From NCBI GenBank assembly GCA_052400625.1, contig JBQTGH010000001.1: 64,000 bases of DNA; one strand, 5' to 3'. The notes under the pieces are model-generated. The model saw only the letters and a list, made by a program, of their open reading frames with translations, ran no database searches and was not told where the DNA came from. The position numbers and the translations under genes are program-made. This stretch comes from Thermophagus sp052400625. GTDB taxonomy: Bacteria; Bacteroidota; Bacteroidia; Bacteroidales; Marinilabiliaceae. Positions 1 to 9,170 of the stretch are shown one piece after another; the first letter of the stretch is position 1, and the number at the start of each line of letters is the position of its first letter.

Positions 1-819
1 CAACACCACCGATGTCAAAACCGTTAAAAGATTTTCCTGCTGATAGCTTCCCAGCAGCGGCAATTGAAATGATCCTGAAAAATATTTGGATGTCACACTC
101 ACCCGTTGATAAAAATCACCTATTTCTACTTTATTTACATCAAATATTTGTGACGCAAAAAAAACAGGTGCCTCCCGCTCCGATGCCACCTGCCTGAAAA
201 CACCGGCCGTCTCCTCCTGATAACGTCCTATTACCACCGGCACCCTATTTTTTATGATGCCCGCTTTTTCTCCGGCAATAGCAGAAAGCGTATGCCCCAA
301 AAACATAGTGTGGTCCATGCCGATATTGGTGATAACCGATAAATCGGGAGTAATAATATTGGTTGAATCGAGACGACCGCCAAGCCCTACTTCCACAACG
401 GCAACATCAACCTCCTCACGGGCAAAATAGTCAAAGGCCATCGCTACCGTCATCTCAAAAAAGGAAGGATGAAGTCGCTCTATAATTTCCTGATTGTTCT
501 CAACAAAATCGGTCACCTCTTGCTTCGATATCATTTGCCCGTTAACACGGATCCGCTCCCGGAAGTCAAGCAAATGCGGTGAAGTATAAAGACCGGTCCG
601 ATACCCGGCACTTTGCAAAATGGAAGCAATCATGTGCGAAACACTCCCCTTGCCGTTGGTTCCGGCCACATGAATGGTTTTATATTTTCGGTGAGGGTGT
701 CCGAAATGCCGGTCGAGGGCATAAGTATTTTCCAACCCGCTTTTATAGGCAGCTTTCCCGCTACGCTGATACATCGGCAACTGCTCAAACAGATATTGAA
801 TGGTTTCCTGATAAGTCAT
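1..819 (-). CDS. folC: Folylpolyglutamate/dihydrofolate synthase, 3' end missing
   Basis: Reading the minus strand from the ATG at 819 gives an uninterrupted frame to the left edge, so the N-terminal 273 residues are present and the C-terminal domain lies outside the window. The Mur-ligase-type P-loop GTNGKGS is at residues 53-59, followed by YTSPHL (78-83) and the ligase motif VVEVGLGGRLDSTN, all diagnostic of FolC. The enzyme adds glutamate to folates (and often makes dihydrofolate from dihydropteroate) in the cytoplasm using ATP. It is transcribed away from dinB, so the 264 bp at 820-1083 hold both start regions. The plus-strand reading frames here are antisense shadows. Confidence 0.95.
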   Translation of the reverse strand, partial: MTYQETIQYLFEQLPMYQRSGKAAYKSGLENTYALDRHFGHPHRKYKTIHVAGTNGKGSVSHMIASILQSAGYRTGLYTSPHLLDFRERIRVNGQMISKQEVTDFVENNQEIIERLHPSFFEMTVAMAFDYFAREEVDVAVVEVGLGGRLDSTNIITPDLSVITNIGMDHTMFLGHTLSAIAGEKAGIIKNRVPVVIGRYQEETAGVFRQVASEREAPVFFASQIFDVNKVEIGDFYQRVSVTSKYFSGSFQLPLLGSYQQENLLTVLTSVVL

Positions 820-1083
820 CCTACTGAAATTAGCACCACAAAAGTCGCATTTTTTGAAGTCATTCCACTCTTTTGCCAACAGAAATTCAAAAAGAATTTA
901 CCGAAACGCAACAACGGAATTCACCCCCTAAAAATTGCAATCCAACGAAAGCTCGAATATTCGTCTCTAATCGATTTTCCCAAAAAATAACAACAGCATA
1001 CATCTCAGAGTTTCTTCCGTTTTTCGTTTTTAATGCTTAATTTGTAGTCGGTAAAAAGATTAATTAATAATCATTTTAAGCGT

Positions 1084-2226
1084 ATGAAGGTTGATAATCG
1101 GCACATTGTTCATTTCGATCTGGACTCCTTTTTTGTTTCGGTAGAGCGTTTACTCAACAGCCGGCTTAGGGGTGTTCCGGTCATCGTAGGCGGCATGTCC
1201 GATCGAGGCGTTGTGGCAGCATGCAGCTACGAAGCCCGAAGCTTTGGTGTGCATTCGGCCATGCCCATGAAGCTGGCACGTCGGCTCTGCCCACATGCCT
1301 TCTATATTCGTGGTGACATGGACGTGTACAGCCGTTACTCACGCATGGTAACTCAAATCATTGAAGAGTCGGCCCCACTATATGAAAAAGCATCTATTGA
1401 CGAGCATTATCTTGACCTTACCGGCATGGATCGCTTCTTCGGATGCCTCAAGTGGAGCCACGAACTACGAAACAAAATCATGAAAGAAACAGGCCTGCCG
1501 ATTTCTTTCGGCCTCTCGATCAATAAAACGGTCTCAAAAATAGCCACCGGAGAGGCCAAACCCAACGGCGAAAAACAAGTTGATTACAATGAAGTACGTC
1601 CCTTTTTGTGGCCTCTCTCCATTCGAAAAATACCCATGATCGGCCCTTCCACCTATAAGCTGCTGCGATCCATGGGGATTGATCGAATCAAAACACTGGC
1701 AGACATGCCTTCCGAAATGTTGTACCATGCTCTCGGCAAAAACGGAATAGAAATCTGGCGTAGGGCTAATGGCATTGACCCAACCCCCATAACACCTTAT
1801 ACCGAACAAAAATCCATCAGCAGTGAACGCACCTTTGAACAGGACACAGGAGACATGAAAATGCTAATGGCTCAGGTCGTAAAAATGACCGAAAAGCTGG
1901 CCTACCAGCTTCGTGCCACAGAGAAGCTGACAGGATGCATCTCCGTTAAAATAAAATACAGCGATTTTGAAACGCGCACCCTCCAGAAAACGGTTCCCTA
2001 CACTTCTTTTGACCACCTTCTCATTCCCGTGGCCAAAGAACTGCTAACCCGGCTTTACACCCGTCGGATTATGGTGCGGCTCGTTGGGGTCAGACTATCC
2101 CACCTTGTTAGCGGCGCCCCGCAACTCGACTTGTTCGATGACACCCCACGACAGGTACAGCTTTACCGTGCACTCGACAATGTGCGACATCGGTTTGGGG
2201 CCGGCGCAGTAGGAAGAGCAGTGTAA
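1084..2226 (+). CDS. dinB: Y-family DNA polymerase IV
   Basis: A 380-residue translesion polymerase. HFDLDSFF (10-17) carries the first metal-binding Asp and SIDEHYLD (104-111) the Asp-Glu pair, so the palm active site is intact, unlike the inactive ImuB proteins. SFGLSINKTVSKIAT is the typical Y-family motif before the thumb helix-hairpin-helix. Near the C-terminus QLDLF is a good beta-clamp-binding peptide. The gene ends 4 bp before a dnaE-type polymerase, so the two are almost certainly co-transcribed and may form a damage-tolerance module. No imuA or lexA gene is next to them and no clear SOS operator was recognised upstream. The family assignment is secure; the joint mutagenesis role is inferred. 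Confidence 0.95.
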   Translation: MKVDNRHIVHFDLDSFFVSVERLLNSRLRGVPVIVGGMSDRGVVAACSYEARSFGVHSAMPMKLARRLCPHAFYIRGDMDVYSRYSRMVTQIIEESAPLYEKASIDEHYLDLTGMDRFFGCLKWSHELRNKIMKETGLPISFGLSINKTVSKIATGEAKPNGEKQVDYNEVRPFLWPLSIRKIPMIGPSTYKLLRSMGIDRIKTLADMPSEMLYHALGKNGIEIWRRANGIDPTPITPYTEQKSISSERTFEQDTGDMKMLMAQVVKMTEKLAYQLRATEKLTGCISVKIKYSDFETRTLQKTVPYTSFDHLLIPVAKELLTRLYTRRIMVRLVGVRLSHLVSGAPQLDLFDDTPRQVQLYRALDNVRHRFGAGAVGRAV

Positions 2227-2230
2227 GACA

Positions 2231-5167
2231 ATGGTCATTGGAAAATCATATTACAGCCTTCGTTTCGGCACTCTCTCACCCGAAGAATTGGCAGACACAG
2301 CAGCCAAACAAGGTGTTGATGTACTTATCCTTACAGACATTAATAACACCACCGGAATTTTTGAGTTCGTAAAAACATGCCGGCAAAAAAACATCACACC
2401 CCTTACAGGTATCGAATTCCGAAACAACAATAAATGGCTCTATACCGGCATTGCCAAAAACGTTAAAGGCTTTGGCGAATTAAACCGATTTTTAAGTCAT
2501 TACCGTTTACAGGGGCAGCCACTGCCTGAAAATCCGCCCTCTTTCGAACAGGCTTTTATTGTATGGCCATGGGATTCTAAAACCCCTAACGAAATAAAAG
2601 ACAATGAATACATCGGCATTCGTCATTTTCAACTCAGACAACTGTTAACCTCTCCCTGGCGCAACAGACAGGAACGAATCCTCATCTGGCAACCGGTGGT
2701 CTTTACCAATCGCCGGGATCTGGAACTTCACCGACACCTGAGAGCCATCGATCGGAATGTCCTGCTCGACCATCTTTCCCCCGATGATACTGCATCGCCT
2801 TACGACTGGATGGTGCCACCACAAAAGCTAATGAAAGCCTTCAACGACTGGCCGGAAATTATAAAAACAACAAACAAACTATTAAAGCAGCTCTCTTTCG
2901 ACTTCAGCTTTGAAGGCAGCAAAAACAAGCAAACTTACACCGGCAACCGTAGCGATGACGAACTGTTGCTGGCTCAACTTGCCTCAGACGGTCTCAAAGA
3001 ACGCTATGGCCCCAACAATACCGTTGCCCGCGAACGTGTAGAAAAAGAGCTGTCCATTATCTGCAAGCTGGGCTTCGCAGCCTACTATCTGATGGTATGG
3101 GATATTATCCGGTATTCCCTTTCTCGCGGCTTTTATCATGTGGGACGGGGCAGCGGTGCCAACAGCGTTGTCGCCTATTGCCTGAAAATAACCGATGTGG
3201 ATCCCATCGAATTAAACCTCTATTTTGAACGTTTTCTCAACCCCAAACGCTCCTCTCCCCCCGATTTTGACATCGACTACTCATGGAAAGAGAGAGAAGA
3301 GGTGCAGAATTACATATTCAAACGCTACGGAAGGGAGCACACAGCATTACTGGGAGCTGTCTCCACTTTTCAAGCCAGAGCAGCCATCCGTGAGCTGGGA
3401 AAAGTTTACGGTTTACCCAAAGAAGAAATCGACCTTCTGGTGACTCAACCCAGAGGATTTGAACCCGACACACTGGGAAAGAAGATTCTGAAAACAGCTC
3501 ATCGTTTAACAGACTTTCCCAACCTGCGCACCATCCATGCCGGCGGCATTCTCATATCAGAAGCTCCCATCACCAACTATACCGCTCTGGATATGCCTCC
3601 AAAGGGCTTTCCCACCACACAGTGGGATATGTACACCGCCGAAGAAATAGGATTTGAAAAATTTGACATACTCTCCCAACGGGGAATAGGACATATCCGA
3701 GACTGTATCGATATTGTACATCAAACCCGAGGGGAAAAAATCGACATTCACCGTGTCGAAGATTTCAAAAATGACAAAAAGGTCAAAGAACTTCTCAAAA
3801 AAGGCGAAACCACCGGCTGCTTCTACATCGAAAGTCCGGCCATGCGTGGTTTGCTCAAAAAACTACAGTGCGAAGATTATCTGACACTGGTAGCTGCCAG
3901 TTCCATCATACGGCCGGGAGTGGCCCGGTCGGGTATGATGCGGGAATACATTCGTCGGTTTCATAATCCCAACGGATTTGAATATGCTCATCCCATATTG
4001 AAAGAGCAACTGAGCGAAACCTATGGTGTTATGGTCTATCAGGAAGATGTCATCAAGGTATGTCACCACTTTGCAGGCCTCGATCTGGCCGATGCCGACG
4101 TACTGCGCCGTGCCATGAGCGGCAAGTACCGTTCCCGCAAGGCTCTTCAGTCCATTGTCGAGAAATTTTTTGATCATTGTAACCAACGAGGTTACGACAA
4201 AGCACTGACAGCAGAAGTATGGCGACAAATTGAATCTTTTGCCGGCTATTCCTTTTCCAAAGCACACTCGGCGTCCTATGCCGTGGAGAGTTTCCAGAGT
4301 TTATTCCTGAAGGCTCATTACCCCTTAGAATTTATGGTGGCTGTAATCAACAATTTTGGCGGGTTTTATGACACATGGCTCTATGTAAATGAAGCCCGCC
4401 GGCTTGGGGGCATCGTTCACTTGCCCTGTGTCAACAAGGGACAATATGCGACCTCAATATCAGGGAAAAATATCTATCTGGGCTTTGTTCATGTCCATGA
4501 CCTGGAACAAAAAACGGCATTAACCATTATTAATGAAAGAAACAGAAATGGCCTCTTTCAGCATCTGGAAGATTTTATAACACGCACCAATATCACCCGC
4601 GATCAGCTGCTTCTGCTCATCCGGATGGGCGCCTTTCGATTTACCGGGAAGAGTAAACCCCAATTGCTGTGGGAAGCCCACCTGTTTTTGTCTAACGGGA
4701 AGAAAAAAAAGAATATTCCACGGTTGTTCCGGACAATATCTCCCCACTACCGTTTGCCCCGACTGGAACAACATAAACTGGAAGAGGCTTATGACGAAAT
4801 AGAATTGTTAGGCTTTCCGGTAAGTTGTTCTTTTTTTGACATGCTAAAAACCGCTTTTCGTGGCGAACTCCTTGCTCGTGATCTATCACACAATGTGGGT
4901 CGGCGGGTTCGAATGACCGGCCGGTTGGTAACCATTAAATATGTCCGAACCATCAACCGTCAGATCATGCATTTCGCCACCTTTTTGGATGCCAACGGCG
5001 AATTTTTCGACACGGTCCATTTCCCCGCAATTCTCAAACGATGGCCTTTTGCCGGAAACGGGATTTACCTCATCCAAGGAAAGATCGTGAGTGAATTCGG
5101 GTACCCCTCGATCGAAGTGGAAAAGATGGCTTCGTTACCCCTTCTCCCCGACCCGAGAAGTCACTGA
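2231..5167 (+). CDS. dnaE2: DnaE-type DNA polymerase III alpha subunit, short error-prone class
   Basis: A C-family polymerase of 978 residues, shorter than the usual replicative DnaE. The N-terminus is a PHP domain with degenerate metal ligands: KSYYSL replaces the usual HSxYSL, and TDINN replaces TDHGN. The polymerase core has the catalytic PDFDIDY motif at about residues 343-349 and the RPGVARSGMM and YQEDV motifs. A helix-hairpin-helix segment follows, with an OB-fold near the end (VGRRVRMTGRLVTIKYVRT). Small size, PHP decay and coupling to dinB fit the DnaE2 group of translesion polymerases rather than the main replicase. The symbol is given for class, and a DnaE1 role cannot be excluded without seeing the rest of the genome. 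Confidence 0.88.
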   Translation: MVIGKSYYSLRFGTLSPEELADTAAKQGVDVLILTDINNTTGIFEFVKTCRQKNITPLTGIEFRNNNKWLYTGIAKNVKGFGELNRFLSHYRLQGQPLPENPPSFEQAFIVWPWDSKTPNEIKDNEYIGIRHFQLRQLLTSPWRNRQERILIWQPVVFTNRRDLELHRHLRAIDRNVLLDHLSPDDTASPYDWMVPPQKLMKAFNDWPEIIKTTNKLLKQLSFDFSFEGSKNKQTYTGNRSDDELLLAQLASDGLKERYGPNNTVARERVEKELSIICKLGFAAYYLMVWDIIRYSLSRGFYHVGRGSGANSVVAYCLKITDVDPIELNLYFERFLNPKRSSPPDFDIDYSWKEREEVQNYIFKRYGREHTALLGAVSTFQARAAIRELGKVYGLPKEEIDLLVTQPRGFEPDTLGKKILKTAHRLTDFPNLRTIHAGGILISEAPITNYTALDMPPKGFPTTQWDMYTAEEIGFEKFDILSQRGIGHIRDCIDIVHQTRGEKIDIHRVEDFKNDKKVKELLKKGETTGCFYIESPAMRGLLKKLQCEDYLTLVAASSIIRPGVARSGMMREYIRRFHNPNGFEYAHPILKEQLSETYGVMVYQEDVIKVCHHFAGLDLADADVLRRAMSGKYRSRKALQSIVEKFFDHCNQRGYDKALTAEVWRQIESFAGYSFSKAHSASYAVESFQSLFLKAHYPLEFMVAVINNFGGFYDTWLYVNEARRLGGIVHLPCVNKGQYATSISGKNIYLGFVHVHDLEQKTALTIINERNRNGLFQHLEDFITRTNITRDQLLLLIRMGAFRFTGKSKPQLLWEAHLFLSNGKKKKNIPRLFRTISPHYRLPRLEQHKLEEAYDEIELLGFPVSCSFFDMLKTAFRGELLARDLSHNVGRRVRMTGRLVTIKYVRTINRQIMHFATFLDANGEFFDTVHFPAILKRWPFAGNGIYLIQGKIVSEFGYPSIEVEKMASLPLLPDPRSH

Positions 5168-5324
5168 CCCAAAATAAATACGGAAATTTTTCGCCAATAA
5201 AACTTCATCTAAATTGGGGTTTACGCATATTGCTATGATCCAATCCTACAACTTATTAAAAGTTATTTTAATTTGTTCTAAACAAAAAATAGATCCCCTA
5301 AACGGCCAATCTTTCCCAATTATA

Positions 5325-5332
5325 TACATTTG
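5325..5332 (+). promoter_or_regulatory. Bacteroidota-type -7 box upstream of rseC-rnf
   Basis: TACATTTG matches the TAnnTTTG -7 element, 24 bp before the rseC start. A good TTG -33 partner is not visible at the 19-bp spacing, so this is a likely but incomplete match. The rest of the 188-bp gap after dnaE shows nothing else clear. Confidence 0.5.
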
Positions 5333-5355
5333 TGGCCATTAAGGGGAAATAATAC

Positions 5356-5778
5356 ATGGCTGGTAAAAATCAGATAGAGCACGAAGGAATCGTAGAACAA
5401 ACCGAAGGCGATCAGGTTAAAGTCAAAATTTTAACCCAATCGGCATGTGCTTCCTGCCATGCAAAAGGTGTTTGTACGGCTGCCGACCTTCAGGAAAAAA
5501 TCATTGATGTCTCCAGCGATCACGCTTATGCTTCCGGTCAACGGGTCATTCTCGTTGGGGAAAGACGACTAGGGCTTCAGGCTGCCTGGTGGGCTTATAT
5601 TCTCCCGCTCCTACTGATGCTTGGCACACTGATCATTACCTTCTCTCTCACCAACGATGAAAACATATCCGGTCTTTTGACTCTGGCCATATTAATACCC
5701 TATTATTTGCTGATAAAAATTTTCAATAAGAGATTTTTAAAAACATTTTCGTTTACCATAAAACCATCGATGGATTAG
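5356..5778 (+). CDS. rseC: RseC/MucC-family protein (SoxR-reducing system component)
   Basis: A 140-residue protein with an N-terminal soluble part holding four clustered cysteines (CASCHAKGVC near residues 33-42) and two membrane segments around residues 78-95 and 103-120. This is the RseC architecture. In gammaproteobacteria RseC works with the Rsx/Rnf complex to keep SoxR reduced; in Bacteroidota the gene nearly always heads the rnf operon, as here, with 4 bp before rnfB. Its likely role is Rnf assembly or maturation through the Cys cluster. That role is an inference from neighbourhood rather than a demonstrated activity. Confidence 0.88.
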   Translation: MAGKNQIEHEGIVEQTEGDQVKVKILTQSACASCHAKGVCTAADLQEKIIDVSSDHAYASGQRVILVGERRLGLQAAWWAYILPLLLMLGTLIITFSLTNDENISGLLTLAILIPYYLLIKIFNKRFLKTFSFTIKPSMD

Positions 5779-5782
5779 CGTT

Positions 5783-6646
5783 ATGAGTATTATTTTGATA
5801 ACCATATTGACCCTCGTAGGACTAGGAGTGCTGGCAGCGGTCATTCTTTATCTGGCTTCCCAAAAATTTAAAGTTTTTGAAGATCCACGTATTGATCAGG
5901 TGGAAGAAGTGCTTCCTGCCGCCAATTGTGGAGGGTGTGGTTTTCCGGGTTGCAGGGCCTTTGCCGAAGCTTTGGTGAAAGCCGACGACATTTCCGATTT
6001 AAACTGTCCGGTTGGAGGTGCGGAAGTAATGAGCAAAGTGGCACAAATACTTGGAAAAGAAGTAGCACAATCAGAACCACAAATTGCAGTGGTCCGTTGC
6101 AACGGAACCTGTGAACACCGTCCACGCCTCAACCAGTACGAAGGGGCTTCTTCCTGTACGGTAGCTGCTGCATTATATGGCGGTGAAACAGGTTGTTCCT
6201 TCGGATGCTATGGGTTGGGTGATTGTGTCGACGCCTGTAACTTCGATGCCATGTATATGGATGAAGAGACCGGACTCCCGGTCGTGATCGAAGACAACTG
6301 CGTGGCCTGTGGGGCCTGCGTGGATGCCTGTCCCAAAAACATTATTGAACTTCGCAAAAAAGGTCCCAAAAACAGACGCATTTTTGTCAGCTGTGTCAAC
6401 CAAGAAAAAGGAGCTGTGGCCAGAAAATCTTGCGAGGTAGCTTGTATCGGTTGTGGAAAATGTGCCAAAGTATGTCCTTTCGATGCCATCACCATTGAAA
6501 ACAATTTGGCTTATATCGATGACGAGAAGTGCCGGCTTTGCAGAAAGTGCGTAGCTGAATGTCCGACCAATGCCATTCACGAATTAAATTTCCCGGCACG
6601 AAAAAACAAAACAGCTGTTAAAGAATCAGCAACGGAAGAGAAATAA
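5783..6646 (+). CDS. rnfB: Rnf electron transport complex subunit B
   Basis: RnfB (287 residues) is the ferredoxin-interacting iron-sulfur subunit of the Rnf complex, which couples electron flow between ferredoxin and NAD to Na+ or H+ pumping. An N-terminal membrane anchor (about 3-25) is followed by the Fe-S cluster motif CGGCGFPGC (49-57) with a fourth Cys in LNCPVGG. Several 4Fe-4S ferredoxin-type motifs follow (for example CVACGACVDACPKN and CIGCGKCAKVCP). The C-terminal tail is short and charged. The gene lies second in a tight operon rseC-rnfB-C-D-G-E-A. Confidence 0.97.
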   Translation: MSIILITILTLVGLGVLAAVILYLASQKFKVFEDPRIDQVEEVLPAANCGGCGFPGCRAFAEALVKADDISDLNCPVGGAEVMSKVAQILGKEVAQSEPQIAVVRCNGTCEHRPRLNQYEGASSCTVAAALYGGETGCSFGCYGLGDCVDACNFDAMYMDEETGLPVVIEDNCVACGACVDACPKNIIELRKKGPKNRRIFVSCVNQEKGAVARKSCEVACIGCGKCAKVCPFDAITIENNLAYIDDEKCRLCRKCVAECPTNAIHELNFPARKNKTAVKESATEEK

Positions 6647-6683
6647 TAATAGACAACATTGATCATCAATTAATCAGATAACC

Positions 6684-8012
6684 GTGCTTAAAACATTCAA
6701 AATAGGAGGCGTTCATCCCCGCGAACAGAAATTGTCTGCCGAAAAATCAATAGAAGTACTCCCCCTCCCCAAAAGAGTATCGGTACCCGTCACTCAACAT
6801 ATTGGAGCACCGGCAAAACTGCTGGTAAAAAAGGGAGATCTTGTAAAAGCCGGACAGATCATTGCCGAATCCGGGGGCTTTGTTTCGGCCAATATTCATT
6901 CTCCTGTTTCGGGAAAAGTGTTTAAAACAGACCAGACCATAGATGCTTCAGGCTATCGAAAACCCGCCATTATCATCGACGTAGAAGGTGATGATTGGGT
7001 CGAAAGCATCGATCGGTCAGACAACCTCGTAAAAGAGATATCTCTTTCAGGAGAAGAAATCGTTAAAAAAATTGGTGAGATGGGAATCGTCGGGATGGGG
7101 GGGGCCACTTTCCCGTCGCATGTAAAACTCTCTCCCCCACCCGGGAAAAAATGCGAAATATTGCTGATCAACGGCGTGGAGTGCGAACCTTATCTCACAA
7201 GCGATCATCGCCTCATGCTCGAGAAAAGCGAAGAGCTGATCGTCGGCATTCGCATTTTGATGAAAGCATTGAAGGTCAACAGAGCTGTTATTGGCATCGA
7301 AAATAACAAACCCGATGCCATCCGGAAGCTAACCGACCTCACTGCTCAGGAAGAAGGGATTGAAGTAAAACCCCTCAAAGTCAAATACCCTCAGGGTGGG
7401 GAAAAACAACTCATCGACGCCGTTACGGGACGTCAGGTTCCATCCGGAAAGTTGCCCATTGAGGTTGGGGCAGTGGTTCAAAATGTCGGAACCACCTACG
7501 CGGTGTATGAAGCCGTACAAAAAAATAAACCCCTCATCGAACGAGTGGTTACCGTAACAGGCCCGGGCATTGCACGTCCGTCTAACTTTCTGGCACGAAT
7601 AGGCACCCCTGTATCACAACTCATCGAAGCCGCAGGCGGCGTCCCGGAAAATACCGGAAAAGTAATTGGTGGCGGCCCAATGATGGGTAAAGCATTAACC
7701 ACTCTCGAAGTCCCTATCACCAAGGGTAGTTCAGGACTTTTAGTATTGCCCGACGAAGCAGCGCACCGCCAACCAATCAAAAACTGCATCCGCTGTTCCA
7801 AATGTGTTTCAGCCTGTCCGATGGGATTAGAACCCTACCTGTTGATGATTGAAGCAGAAAAAGAATTATGGGATAAAGCTGAAGAGGATCGGATTATGGA
7901 TTGTATCGAGTGCGGTTCTTGTAGTTTTACCTGTCCGGCCCATCGTCCTCTCCTCGACTACATTCGTCTGGGAAAAGGAAAAGTTGGTCAGATCATTCGC
8001 AGCAGAAAATAA
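6684..8012 (+). CDS. rnfC: Rnf electron transport complex subunit C
   Basis: RnfC (442 residues) is the NADH/FMN-binding peripheral subunit. The N-terminal barrel-sandwich segment is followed by a Nuo51-like Rossmann domain with the glycine-rich MGIVGMGGATFPSHVKL stretch and INGVECEPYLTSDHRLM. A SLBB domain comes next, then two 4Fe-4S motifs near residues 368-379 (CIRCSKCVSACP) and 407-418 (CIECGSCSFTCP). The start is a GTG at 6684, chosen because the family N-terminus KTFKIGGVHP follows at once. The length is typical of compact RnfC without the long C-terminal extension seen in E. coli RsxC. Confidence 0.97.
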   Translation: MLKTFKIGGVHPREQKLSAEKSIEVLPLPKRVSVPVTQHIGAPAKLLVKKGDLVKAGQIIAESGGFVSANIHSPVSGKVFKTDQTIDASGYRKPAIIIDVEGDDWVESIDRSDNLVKEISLSGEEIVKKIGEMGIVGMGGATFPSHVKLSPPPGKKCEILLINGVECEPYLTSDHRLMLEKSEELIVGIRILMKALKVNRAVIGIENNKPDAIRKLTDLTAQEEGIEVKPLKVKYPQGGEKQLIDAVTGRQVPSGKLPIEVGAVVQNVGTTYAVYEAVQKNKPLIERVVTVTGPGIARPSNFLARIGTPVSQLIEAAGGVPENTGKVIGGGPMMGKALTTLEVPITKGSSGLLVLPDEAAHRQPIKNCIRCSKCVSACPMGLEPYLLMIEAEKELWDKAEEDRIMDCIECGSCSFTCPAHRPLLDYIRLGKGKVGQIIRSRK

Positions 8013-8052
8013 AGCAAAACATATATTAAAACAATCATGGCAATAAAGTTTT

Positions 8053-8082
8053 ACACCTTTCTCCCATTTTCAGAAAGGGTGT
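8053..8082 (+). other. Intercistronic hairpin between rnfC and rnfD
   Basis: ACACCTTTCT pairs with AGAAAGGGTGT with one bulged base and an 8-9 nt loop, inside the 131-bp gap between rnfC and rnfD. No T-tract follows, so it is more likely an RNA-stability or processing element than a full terminator. Confidence 0.5.
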
Positions 8083-8143
8083 ATGTTTAAAATTAAGCCA
8101 TGGGAGTTCTGTTAGACCACTGATTTAGATAAATTGTATACGA

Positions 8144-9163
8144 ATGAACCAAAAATTAGTCATTTCTCCATCACCACATGTTCACAGCGGAGATTCGATT
8201 CCCGCCAATATGTATGGAGTGATTATCGCGCTTCTTCCGGCACTGGCAGCGTCCGTATGGTTATTTGGTGCGGGCGCACTCATCGTTACCATCACATCGG
8301 TAGCAGCGTGTCTTCTCTTCGAATGGATCATCCAAAAATATTTGTTTAAAACCACGCCGTCCATCACCGACGGATCGGCCATCGTTACGGGTTTATTGCT
8401 GGCCTTCAACCTCCCGACCAACATCCCGTTGGGGTTGATCATTATTGGCGCAGCAGTAGCCATCGGAATCGCTAAAATGTCGTTTGGCGGTTTGGGCAAC
8501 AATCCGTTCAATCCGGCCCTGGTAGGAAGAGTCTTTTTGCTGATCTCCTATCCGGTTCAGATGACCACCTGGCCAACACCTTTTGCCTCCCGTCTTCAAT
8601 ATATTGATGCACAAACCGGAGCAACCCCTCTTTCCATTATCAAGGAAGGCCTTAGTGGAGGACAAACCATCCCCGATCTTATGGAGAAAGTACCATCCTA
8701 CCTCGACCTCTTTTTAGGGAAGATGGGCGGTAGTGCCGGTGAAATGGCCGCGTTAGCCCTTCTCATTGGCGGAATTTATCTGTTGTGGAAAAAAATTATC
8801 ACTTGGCACATACCGGTCAGTGTTATTGGTTCGGTCATTATCTTTACAGGCATTCTGCATCTTGCCGACCCCTCTTCTTATGCCGATCCGTTGTTCCATA
8901 TTCTGACAGGAGGAATCATGCTGGGAGCTTTCTTCATGGCGACCGATTATGCCACCTCTCCCATGTCTAACCGTGGAATGTTGCTGTATGGTGCTGGAAT
9001 AGGAATCATTACCGTTTTAATCCGCTGTTTCGGTTCCTATCCCGAAGGGGTATCCTTTGCGATTCTAATCATGAACGGATTCACACCGCTTATCAACAGA
9101 TATATTAAGCCAAAGCGATTTGGTGAAACCATTAAAACTGCCAAGGTGCAAACCTCAAAATAA
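8144..9163 (+). CDS. rnfD: Rnf electron transport complex subunit D
   Basis: A 339-residue integral membrane protein of the NqrB/RnfD family with about nine to ten hydrophobic helices. The motif TGATPLS near residue 165 carries the threonine to which FMN is covalently attached in this family, and the sequence FGGLGNNPFNPALVGRVF is the conserved signature. It forms part of the ion-translocating membrane core. The start ATG at 8144 is followed by the usual short cytosolic N-terminus (NQKLVISPSPHVHSGD). It follows rnfC after a 131-bp gap with a hairpin, and ends 7 bp before rnfG. Confidence 0.97.
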   Translation: MNQKLVISPSPHVHSGDSIPANMYGVIIALLPALAASVWLFGAGALIVTITSVAACLLFEWIIQKYLFKTTPSITDGSAIVTGLLLAFNLPTNIPLGLIIIGAAVAIGIAKMSFGGLGNNPFNPALVGRVFLLISYPVQMTTWPTPFASRLQYIDAQTGATPLSIIKEGLSGGQTIPDLMEKVPSYLDLFLGKMGGSAGEMAALALLIGGIYLLWKKIITWHIPVSVIGSVIIFTGILHLADPSSYADPLFHILTGGIMLGAFFMATDYATSPMSNRGMLLYGAGIGIITVLIRCFGSYPEGVSFAILIMNGFTPLINRYIKPKRFGETIKTAKVQTSK

Positions 9164-9170
9164 TATTTCA

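Noticed and set aside
12..990. Plus-strand reading frames over the left edge (12-197, 579-827, 613-990)
   Set aside because: They lie mainly opposite folC, which has full family motifs on the minus strand; the frame 613-990 also runs into the intergenic gap but shows no features.
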